Source: Candidatus Rokubacteria bacterium GWC2_70_16
GTDB taxonomy: Bacteria > Methylomirabilota > Methylomirabilia > Rokubacteriales > CSP1-6
Assembly: GCA_001788415.1 (NCBI GenBank)
Contig: MGBV01000099.1
Span: 34,430 to 71,294 of the forward strand
Direction: 5' to 3'
Length of the DNA stretch: 36,865 nt
Below, piece after piece: positions 1 through 7,443 of the stretch. A model generated the notes under the pieces. The model did no database searches and was not told the DNA's origin. It saw only the letters and a program-made list of their open reading frames with translations. Numbering within the stretch: the first letter of the stretch is position 1; every line of letters begins with the position of its first letter. The position numbers and the translations under genes are program-made.

Positions 1-284
1 GCTCCCCGCCGGCCGCGGCCCTCAGGCGCCTTGAACCTGGGGCGGGCGCTTCAGGAAATTGATGTGTCAGGCCCATTGACCAGGTGCCGGGCGGGGAAGA
101 ATGTGGGCCAACATACCAGCAGAGTGAATGGGCCCATCAAGTCACCCAGGCCCGGCCCCGGAGGTGGACGGCAGGGCATTATCCCTCCTGACACGAACGT
201 GAACGGCCCCGCAGCCCGATGGAAGTCCTCGCTGCCGGGGATTGCCCGCGCGGCCGACGGGGCTGGCGCGGAGAGGGGGTGGCA

Positions 285-524
285 ATGGCGCAGCTGAGCG
301 CCGACCTGATGCTGGACTGCCGAGGGCTGGCCTGCCCTGTGCCGATCCTGAAGCTGTCCAAGGCCATCACTCAGATTCAGGCGGGGCAGATCATCGAGCT
401 CAGCGCCACCGACAGCGGCTCCCGGGACGACGTTCCTGCCTTCTGCCAGCGCACCGGCAACGCGCTGGTCTCCACCCGGGAGGAGGGCGGCGCCTTCATC
501 TTCTATGTCAGGAAGGGGCCCTGA
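285..524 (+). CDS. tusA: TusA/SirA-family sulfurtransferase
   Basis: Translation MAQLSADLMLDCRGLACPVPILKLSKAI contains the TusA CPxP motif; start chosen at ATG 285 inside the longer ORF 219..524. Confidence 0.9.
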   Translation: MAQLSADLMLDCRGLACPVPILKLSKAITQIQAGQIIELSATDSGSRDDVPAFCQRTGNALVSTREEGGAFIFYVRKGP

Positions 525-545
525 GGGCGCCCCGCGGAGCTACGC

Positions 546-746
546 GTGTACATCGTCGCCATCGATCCTGAAGTCTGCAACGGCAACGGGGAATGCGTCC
601 AGGGATGCCCCGTGGCCATCCTGTCCGAAGAGGGCGAGGGCGACGAGAAGAAATGCGTCGTGAGCGGGGCCATAGCGGATTGCCTCGGCTGCATGGTCTG
701 CGTCGAGGTGTGCCCCACCGGCGCCATCAAGGTGGACGAGGTATAG
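546..746 (+). CDS. 4Fe-4S dicluster-type ferredoxin
   Basis: CNGNGECVQGCP and CLGCMVCVEVCPTGAI motifs; GTG start. Confidence 0.85.
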   Translation: MYIVAIDPEVCNGNGECVQGCPVAILSEEGEGDEKKCVVSGAIADCLGCMVCVEVCPTGAIKVDEV

Positions 747-751
747 GCGCA

Positions 752-2140
752 GTGCATATCCCCCGCCTGGTCATCTCAGCCCCCCATGGCCGGTCGGGCA
801 AGACCACCGTGGCGATAGGGCTGGCAGCCGCCTTCGCCCGGCGGGGGCTGAGGGTCCAGCCCTTCAAGAAGGGGCCGGACTACATCGACCCGAGCTGGCT
901 CGGCGAGGCCGCCGGCCGCCCCTGCCGGAACCTGGATCTCTTCCTGATGGATGCCGACAGGGCCCTGGAGACAGTGGCCTGCGCCTGCCAGTCGGCAGAC
1001 CTGGCCCTCGTCGAGGGCGCTCATGGCCTCTATGACGGGCTCGACGGGGACGGAGCCAATAGCACGGCCCGGCTGGCCAGGCTCCTCCAGGCGCCTGTCG
1101 TGCTCGTCGTGGACGCGACCCGGATGACCCAGAGCGTGGCCGCCCTGGTCCTGGGATTCCGGGACTTCGACCCCGGCGTCCAGCTCGCCGGCGTCATCGC
1201 GAACCAGGTGAGCAGCCCTCGCCACCGCGCCAAGCTGGCCGATGCCCTCGCCCGGCACACGGGCATCCCGCTCCTGGGCGCCCTGCCCCGGGACCCCTCG
1301 CTGTCGATCCCCGACCGCCACCTGGGGCTCGTCCCGAGAGACGAGGACGATGGGCTCCTCCCCGTGGTGGAGCGGGTCCGCGCCGCCGTGGAGGCCTCGG
1401 TGGACGTGGAGGCGCTGCTGGGTCTGGCCCGCGGCGCGCCGGCCCTGCCGGTGGGTCCGCATTGCCCTGAGCGAATGCCTCCCGCCCAGGTGAGGCTCGC
1501 CATCGCCAGAGACCGGGCCTTCACCTTCTACTACATGGAAAACATCGAGGCCCTGCGGGCGGCCGGGGCCGAGCTGGTCTGCCTGGACACGCTCGGGGAC
1601 GGGGCGCTTCCCGACGTCGACGGCCTGTACCTCGGCGGGGGCTTCCCGGAGATGTTCCTCGATGAGCTCGAGGCCAACGAGGCGCTCCGCGCGGACATCC
1701 GCGCAGCGGTTGGCGAGGGTCTGCCGGTCTATGCCGAGTGCGCGGGGCTCATGTACCTGGCTCGGCGCATCGCCTGGCGCGGCCGCTCGGCGGCCATGGT
1801 GGGGGCGCTGCCCTGCGACGTGGAGGTCACGGAAAGGCCCCAGGGGCACGGCTACGTGCGCGCGCGCGTCACGGGCGCGAACCCCTGCTTCCCGGTCGGG
1901 ACTGAGCTCCGCGGCCACGAGTTCCACTACTCCCGAGTGGTGAACCTGGGGCCGGCGCGCTTCGCCTATCGCCTGGAGCGCGGACAGGGCGTGGCCGACG
2001 GGCGGGACGGCCTGGTGGTGGGCAACGTGCTCGCCGCCTATACCCACCTGCACGCCGCCGGCACCGCGGGGTGGGCCGAGAGCCTCGTGGCCCAGGCGCG
2101 CGCCCACCAGGCCCGCCGGCCGGCCAGGGAGGCCCGATGA
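752..2140 (+). CDS. dsrN: Cobyrinate a,c-diamide synthase-like glutamine amidotransferase (DsrN/CbiA family)
   Basis: SAPHGRSGKTTVAIGLAAAF P-loop, KKGPDYIDPSWL, GGGFPE and YAECAGLMYL amidotransferase motifs; GTG start at 752 inside ORF 593..2140; dsr locus context. Confidence 0.88.
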   Translation: MHIPRLVISAPHGRSGKTTVAIGLAAAFARRGLRVQPFKKGPDYIDPSWLGEAAGRPCRNLDLFLMDADRALETVACACQSADLALVEGAHGLYDGLDGDGANSTARLARLLQAPVVLVVDATRMTQSVAALVLGFRDFDPGVQLAGVIANQVSSPRHRAKLADALARHTGIPLLGALPRDPSLSIPDRHLGLVPRDEDDGLLPVVERVRAAVEASVDVEALLGLARGAPALPVGPHCPERMPPAQVRLAIARDRAFTFYYMENIEALRAAGAELVCLDTLGDGALPDVDGLYLGGGFPEMFLDELEANEALRADIRAAVGEGLPVYAECAGLMYLARRIAWRGRSAAMVGALPCDVEVTERPQGHGYVRARVTGANPCFPVGTELRGHEFHYSRVVNLGPARFAYRLERGQGVADGRDGLVVGNVLAAYTHLHAAGTAGWAESLVAQARAHQARRPAREAR

Positions 2141-2490
2141 AGATCGGGGTGATGGTCCAGGAGGGCCCGTATCAGCACCAGGCCTCCGACAGCGCCTGGG
2201 AGTTCGTCCAGGCGGCGCTCGCGCGGGGACACGAGGTCGTCGGCGTCTTCTTCTACACCGACGGCGTGCACAACGTGAACCGGTTCATGAACCCGCCGGG
2301 CGAGCGGGTGATCGGCAAGCGGTGGTCCGAGCTGGGGGCCCAGGGGGTGCCGCTGGTGGCGTGCGTCACCGACTCGACGTACCGGGGCGTCACCCAGGAG
2401 CTCGCCGTCGCCAACGTGAAGATCTCCGGGCTGGGCAGCCTGGCCGAGTTCATCCAGCAAGCCGACCGCTTCGTGACGTTCGGCGACTGA
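2137..2490 (+). CDS. dsrE: DsrE-like sulfurtransferase subunit (TusD/DsrE)
   Basis: MKIGVMVQEGPYQHQASDSAWEFVQAALARGHEVVGVFFYTDGVHN...VPLVACVTDSTYRGV with the conserved Cys; start overlaps dsrN stop. Confidence 0.88.
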   Translation: MKIGVMVQEGPYQHQASDSAWEFVQAALARGHEVVGVFFYTDGVHNVNRFMNPPGERVIGKRWSELGAQGVPLVACVTDSTYRGVTQELAVANVKISGLGSLAEFIQQADRFVTFGD

Positions 2491-2504
2491 GAGGGGGGAG
2501 CACA

Positions 2505-2813
2505 ATGAGGGGGGTCGGAGTTCTTGGCGTAACGCTTCTGGTTGTCCTTGCGTCGGTGGGCGTCTCGGCCCAGATGCCGATGGAACACAAAGGCACAATC
2601 TCGAAGATCGACACGAAGGCGAAGACCTTCGCCGTCAAGGACGAGAAGGGCAAGGAGGTGACGATGCACGCGGAGGATGTCAAGGCTTTGGCGGGCCTTC
2701 GGGTGGGTGACAAGGTCGTCGTGAAGATGACCGCGAAGGACGGGAAGAACATGGCCAAGGAGGTGCTGAAGGAAGCTACCGGACGGGCTCCCGCGCCTGG
2801 GTATGGAAAATGA
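2505..2813 (+). CDS. Small secreted beta-rich protein of unknown function
   Basis: Signal peptide MRGVGVLGVTLLVVLASVGVSAQ followed by KGTISKIDTKAKTFAVKDEKGKEVTMHAEDVKAL; GA-rich RBS upstream of ATG 2505. Confidence 0.6.
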   Translation: MRGVGVLGVTLLVVLASVGVSAQMPMEHKGTISKIDTKAKTFAVKDEKGKEVTMHAEDVKALAGLRVGDKVVVKMTAKDGKNMAKEVLKEATGRAPAPGYGK

Positions 2814-2841
2814 CACGCTCCGCATTGCGAAGGAGGAAGTC

Positions 2842-4146
2842 ATGACGCCGCAATCCTCCGGCAAGACCGCCTGGGCCAGTGTCTCCTGGATCGGCGGACT
2901 CACCGTCTTGATGCTCGCTCTTCTCTCCCTTCCCGACGTCGCACTGGCTCAACAGAAAGCAAGAACGGTGGACGATCTCGCGAAGATGTACGACGTCGCC
3001 TCATGCAAGCAGTGCCACGCCAAGGTCTACGAGGAGTGGGAGAAGTCAACGCACGCGCGCTCCCTCATCGGAACCGGCCGGACCATCGGGGGATTCCAAG
3101 GAATGATCAGGGCCGGCCTCATGGGGGCATTCACGAAATCGGGGGTGAAGGATGTAGGGGACGTCAAAGTCGAGCACCTCGCGCAGTGTTTCAAGTGCCA
3201 TCTTCCGCAGATTTCGGATGCCACCGATGAGGTCGCGCGGGAACTCGTCAAGGCATACCTGGATGCTGATCGGGCCACGCTCGGCAAGGTCAACGTCAAC
3301 TGTCTCGTGTGCCACAACACGAAGGCGATTCTGCACAAGTGGCAGGATGGGGAGCCCGAGAAGGGCGTCGTCTACGGCTCCAAGGACGGTCCGCATCCCG
3401 ACAAGTACCCGGCGATGAAAAACAGCGTGGTCATGAAAGAGGCGGCGATGTGTGGCCAGTGCCACGGCACGGGGCCGAACTTCGAATTCCCGCAGCCTTC
3501 GCAGTGCGCGACCGCGTACGGGAGCTATCTCCACGCCTATATTCCCGCGGGCGGCACAGAGACGTGTCAGGACTGCCATATGAAGAAGGACGGCAAGGGG
3601 CACCTCATGCCCGCCTACCGCGACCCGGATATGGCGAAGAGGGCCGTGGATGTCGACGTGGAGGCGAGGGGATACAAGTTCCTGCTCAAGGCAGGGGACT
3701 CAATCCCGACAGCCGTGGTGACGGTGAAAATCACGAATAAGGCAGGGCATCGAATCCCTGATGGCTGACCCTCGCCCCAGAGAGCGGTCCTGGACGTGAC
3801 CGCGAAGACAAGCGATGGCAAAGAGATCTTCAGGGATTCAAAGATCTATATGCCGCAAGCCACCAATAGTCGTGGTGATGCGATGGTCTACGGGGCGCAC
3901 TTCAAGATGGGATATACCCGCGACACGAGCCTTCAGCCGCTTCAGACCAGGGTGGAGACCTACGAAATCAAGTTCCCGTATGAAGACGTCGAGAAGGAAA
4001 AGGGCAAACCCAGGGTGAGAGAGATACGGGCCAGGGAGATGGACGTGACGGTTGAGCTGCGGTACCAGCCTGATCCTGCGCCAGGTGAAGCGGGAAAGGA
4101 CAGTTTCGTTCTGCATAAGACGACGAAGAAAGTCAGCATCAAATAG
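2842..4146 (+). CDS. Periplasmic pentaheme c-type cytochrome with in-frame TGA (candidate selenocysteine at codon 309)
   Basis: AAGGAGG RBS, ATG 2842, signal peptide, five CxxCH motifs (CKQCH, CFKCH, CLVCH, CGQCH, CQDCH); reads GHRIPDG-TGA-PSPQRAVLDVTAKTSDGKEIFRDSKIYMPQ in one frame to the stop at 4146 (track splits it into 2803..3768 and 3796..4146). Confidence 0.75.
3784..3803 (+). promoter_or_regulatory. Candidate bacterial SECIS-like hairpin downstream of the in-frame TGA
   Basis: GCGGTC-CTGGACGT-GACCGC: perfect 6-bp stem, 8-nt loop containing GG, starting 15 nt after TGA 3766-3768. Confidence 0.5.
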
Positions 4147-4164
4147 AGCGGCTGGGGGTGGTGT

Positions 4165-4587
4165 ATGGAAGATCTGTCGGGGCACGGTGAGCTCCAGGTG
4201 GAGCCCCGCGGGGCTCCACCGAAGAAGGTTTTGGTGCTGATGCGCAAGGCCCCTTATGGAACCCTCTACAACTGGGAGGGCCTGCAGGTGCTCCTCATCA
4301 TGGGGGCCTACAAGATGCAGGGTCTGGTGGACATCGCCGTGGCCTTCGTGGAGGACGGGGTCTTCGCGATCACCCAGGGGCAGGACCCGAGCAGCCTGGG
4401 GATGAAGGCGATCGCGAAGACCTACCCGGCGCTCCCGGACTTCGAGGTGGACCGCTTCTACGTCGACGGGCAGTCACTGGCCGATCGGAGCCTGACCCTG
4501 GATGACCTGGTGATCCAGCCCGAGATCCTCGACGCGGCGGGGATGGCCCGGCTCTTGGAGGAGCAGGACGCGGTCCTGCCGTTCTAG
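4165..4587 (+). CDS. dsrF: DsrF-like sulfurtransferase subunit (TusC/DsrF)
   Basis: KKVLVLMRKAPYGTLYNWEGLQVLLIMGAYKMQGLVDIAVAFVEDGVFAI; alternative GTG start at 4198. Confidence 0.85.
   Translation: MEDLSGHGELQVEPRGAPPKKVLVLMRKAPYGTLYNWEGLQVLLIMGAYKMQGLVDIAVAFVEDGVFAITQGQDPSSLGMKAIAKTYPALPDFEVDRFYVDGQSLADRSLTLDDLVIQPEILDAAGMARLLEEQDAVLPF
4197..4220. repeat. Perfect 24-nt palindrome in the dsrF 5' region
   Basis: GGTGGAGCCCCGCGGGGCTCCACC equals its own reverse complement. Confidence 0.9.
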
Positions 4588-4600
4588 AGGAGGCCGAGTG

Positions 4601-4894
4601 ATGCTCTTCACGGTGAACAAGTCGCCTTACCTGCACGGCAACCTGGAAGGCTGCCTGCGGCTGGCCCCGGCCGGGACGCCGCTCGTGCTCTACGAGGACG
4701 GGGTGTACGCGGCGGCGGCGGGCACGCGCGTGGAAGAGCTGATGCGCCAGGCCCTGGCCCGGCACCCCGTCTATGTGCTGGAAGCCGACCTCAGGGCCCG
4801 CGGGCTCGGGCGCCTGATCGAGGGCGTGCGGGTGATCGACTACGCGGGCTTCGTGGAGCTGGTGGAGCAGCATCCCGTGGTGCCCTGGCTGTGA
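4601..4894 (+). CDS. dsrH: DsrH-like sulfurtransferase subunit (TusB/DsrH)
   Basis: MLFTVNKSPYLHGNLEGCLRLAPAGTPLVLYEDGVYAAAA; position directly after dsrF. Confidence 0.83.
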   Translation: MLFTVNKSPYLHGNLEGCLRLAPAGTPLVLYEDGVYAAAAGTRVEELMRQALARHPVYVLEADLRARGLGRLIEGVRVIDYAGFVELVEQHPVVPWL

Positions 4895-4930
4895 CAGGGA
4901 CCGGGCGGGCGGCGTAAGAGGAGAACGAGC

Positions 4931-6340
4931 ATGCTGGTGGTGCAGCTGGCGTGTCCCAAGTGCGGCTTCGTCATCGAGCAGTACCCGGCCGAGCAGCTCG
5001 AGACGGACTCCCAGAAGCAGAAGCGCTACCAGTACCTCCGGAAGAAGCAGACGCTCTGCCCGAGCTGCCTCACCCAGACCTCCAAGCTCGAGGAGCGCCG
5101 GGTGGAGGCCCAGGCCGGGGCCGAGGCGAGCGTGCTCGCGGCGGCCCAGGCGCCCGCCGAGGCCGGCGCCCCCGAGGCGGACGAGGGGCCGACGCCATTC
5201 TGCGACGAGCTCGGGCGGGGGCCCTGGCCGAGCCACGTGAGGGAGCTCAGGCGAACCCGCTACCACATGCAGATGTACGAGGAGGCCCTGAGGCTCCGCC
5301 AGACCCAGTGGGGCTTCGGCGGCTACGTCTCGCTGCCGGGGGTGGCCGCCGGGCTTGCGGTGCGCGCCTCGGCCCGCCCCGAGATCGCCAAGGGGGCCAA
5401 CTTCCTCCGGATCCTCCCTCCCGGCGGCAGCTTCTACTCCACCGAGACCCTCGGCAAGGTCTGCGACATCGCCGACCGCTACGCCTATGGCCTCCTGCAT
5501 CTGCACAGCACCGGCGGGAACATCGAGATCCTGGGGATCCCCACCGAGCAGCTCAAGGAGGTGGTCTCCGCCCTGAACGCCCAGGGGCTGGACGTGGGGT
5601 CCACCGGCGATGCCTACCGCAACACCGTGGAATGCGTCGGCCCGGCGCGCTGCGATGCGACCCTGATCGACACGCTCGGGATCCGCGACGCATGGTACCG
5701 GCGCTTCCTGGACGACGTGCAGTTCCCGCGCTTCCCCCACAAGCTCAAGATCAAGATCTCCGGCTGCCCTAACGACTGCACCCGCTCCGTCCAGAAGTCG
5801 TGCATCGCGCTCATCGGCGTCTTCCGCGACGCCCCGAAGATCGACCACGAGCGGCTGGCCGCCTGGGTCGAGGGGGGAGGCGACGCGGCCCACATCGCGC
5901 GGATGTGCCCGCCCCGGGCCCTTGACTGGGACGGGCGGCGGCTTGCGATCGACCAGGAGGCCTGCACCCACTGCATGTACTGCATCAACAAGTGCCCGGC
6001 CATCCGGCCGGGGGACGACCGCGGGGTGGCCGTGCTGGTGGGCGGGAAGCTCCGCGGCAAGTACGGCCCGCTCCTGGGACGGGTGCTGGTCCCCTTCGTT
6101 CCCTTGGCGCCGCCCGAGTACCGCGAGCTGTTCGACCTCCTCCACAGGATCGACGAGGTCTTCGACGAGCACGCCCGCCGGAAGGAGCGCCTGGGCGATT
6201 TCCTCTTCCGGATCGGGATGGACCAGTTCTCCCGGCTCGTGGGGATCGAGCCCTCGGCCCATCAGATGGCCGAGCCCCGGAGCAATGTCTTCTATCACTG
6301 GGCCGCCGGCCCGCCCGGCAGCGACGCGGCGGAGGTGTAG
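4931..6340 (+). CDS. dsrA: Dissimilatory sulfite reductase alpha subunit, copy 1, with N-terminal CxxC...CxxC extension
   Basis: GRGPWPSHV, ECVGPARC (CX5C), SGCPNDC (CX3C), CTHCMYCINKCP ferredoxin domain; extra N-terminus MLVVQLACPKCGFVIEQY...KKQTLCPSCLTQTSKLEERRV. Confidence 0.95.
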   Translation: MLVVQLACPKCGFVIEQYPAEQLETDSQKQKRYQYLRKKQTLCPSCLTQTSKLEERRVEAQAGAEASVLAAAQAPAEAGAPEADEGPTPFCDELGRGPWPSHVRELRRTRYHMQMYEEALRLRQTQWGFGGYVSLPGVAAGLAVRASARPEIAKGANFLRILPPGGSFYSTETLGKVCDIADRYAYGLLHLHSTGGNIEILGIPTEQLKEVVSALNAQGLDVGSTGDAYRNTVECVGPARCDATLIDTLGIRDAWYRRFLDDVQFPRFPHKLKIKISGCPNDCTRSVQKSCIALIGVFRDAPKIDHERLAAWVEGGGDAAHIARMCPPRALDWDGRRLAIDQEACTHCMYCINKCPAIRPGDDRGVAVLVGGKLRGKYGPLLGRVLVPFVPLAPPEYRELFDLLHRIDEVFDEHARRKERLGDFLFRIGMDQFSRLVGIEPSAHQMAEPRSNVFYHWAAGPPGSDAAEV

Positions 6341-6342
6341 CC

Positions 6343-7395
6343 ATGCCCGGAATCGGCGTCGCGCCAATGGAAGCGAATCTCCCTCCCATCGTGAGGCGCA
6401 ATTACGGCGCGTGGGTGTGGCACGAGGTGATCCGGCCCGGCGTCCTGAAGCACGTGTCGAAGAGCGGGGAGGCCTGCTTCACCGTGCGAGCGGGGATGCC
6501 CCCCAACGCCCGGGTGTCGACCGCGCTCGCCCGCCGGATCTGCGAGGTGGCCAACCGGTTCTGCGGCGGCTACCTCCGCATCACCCGGCGCCACAGCCTG
6601 GAGCTGGTGGGGGTGGCCGAGGCCGAGCTCGGCGCGGCGATCGCGGCGCTCCGCGAGATCGGGCTGGCGGTGGGGGGGGCCGATCGCACCTTCCACAACA
6701 TCGTCTGCTGCACGGGCTGGATCCATTGCCAGTTCGCCGCCACCGATGCGCCCGCCATCGCCAAGGCGATCTCGGACGGGCTCTGGGAGGATTTCCAGTC
6801 GGAGGGGTACCCGGCCAAGCTGAAGATCTCCATCGCCGCCTGTGTCAACCAGTGCGGCGAGGGCTCCACTGCCGACATCGGGGTGATCGGCATCCATCGC
6901 GACCTGCCGCGGGTCAACGACGCGGAGGTGGCGAAGTGCGAGGTGCCGCTGATCGTCTCCATCTGCCCCACCGGCGCCATCCGTCCGAAGCCCCCCAAGA
7001 GCGTGCAGGTGGACCCCAGGCGCTGCATCCACTGCGTGGCCTGCGTGGGGCAATGCGTCGGCATGCCCATCGGGGACCCCGAGACCGACGGCGTGGCGAT
7101 CTACGTCGGCGGCAAGGCCGGCAACCAGGGGAGCGGCCCCGCCTTCGGCAAGCTGGCGATCCCGTATCTGCCCAACCGCCCGCCGCGCTGGCCGGAGGTC
7201 GTCCAGGCCGTGACGGGCATCATCGGGGTGTGGACGAAGGGGGCCCGGAGGGACGAGCGCATCGGCGACTGGATCAGCCGGATCGGCTGGGAGCGCTTCT
7301 TCGACAAGACAGGGCTGCCGGTGAGCGACAAGCACCTGGACGGCTATGTCCTCTGGCCCATGGCGGCGCGCACCGGGGTGCGGTTCCGCTGGTAG
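6343..7395 (+). CDS. dsrB: Dissimilatory sulfite reductase beta subunit, copy 1
   Basis: MPGIGVAPMEANLPPIVRRNYGAWVWHEVIRPGVLKHVSKSGE, CTGWIHC, CVNQCGEG, ferredoxin motif CIHCVACVGQC, PPRWPEV, IGWERFF; start at ATG 6343 inside ORF 5992..7395. Confidence 0.95.
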   Translation: MPGIGVAPMEANLPPIVRRNYGAWVWHEVIRPGVLKHVSKSGEACFTVRAGMPPNARVSTALARRICEVANRFCGGYLRITRRHSLELVGVAEAELGAAIAALREIGLAVGGADRTFHNIVCCTGWIHCQFAATDAPAIAKAISDGLWEDFQSEGYPAKLKISIAACVNQCGEGSTADIGVIGIHRDLPRVNDAEVAKCEVPLIVSICPTGAIRPKPPKSVQVDPRRCIHCVACVGQCVGMPIGDPETDGVAIYVGGKAGNQGSGPAFGKLAIPYLPNRPPRWPEVVQAVTGIIGVWTKGARRDERIGDWISRIGWERFFDKTGLPVSDKHLDGYVLWPMAARTGVRFRW

Positions 7396-7443
7396 GCCAA
7401 CCCCGCGCATGACGGGAGGGGACACGGTGAGGAGAGAGCGACG

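Noticed and set aside
31-297. 88-aa + strand ORF before tusA
   Set aside because: Pro/Gly/Arg-rich, no RBS or family signal; more likely non-coding leader upstream of tusA.
3777-3793. Alternative hairpin CCAG-AGAGCGGTC-CTGG as the SECIS element
   Set aside because: Only 4 bp and with its loop closer to the TGA; the 6-bp GCGGTC/GACCGC hairpin at 3784-3803 is stronger and better spaced. The two are mutually exclusive.
4197-4220. Palindrome as a Rho-independent terminator
   Set aside because: No U-tract follows on either strand and dsrF/dsrH continue in the same direction; kept as an unexplained structural element instead.
4370-6367. 665-aa ORF on the - strand opposite dsrF/dsrH/dsrA1
   Set aside because: Shadow ORF of high-GC coding sequence; low-complexity Arg/Gly/Pro/His composition, and the + strand encodes clear DsrF, DsrH and DsrA.
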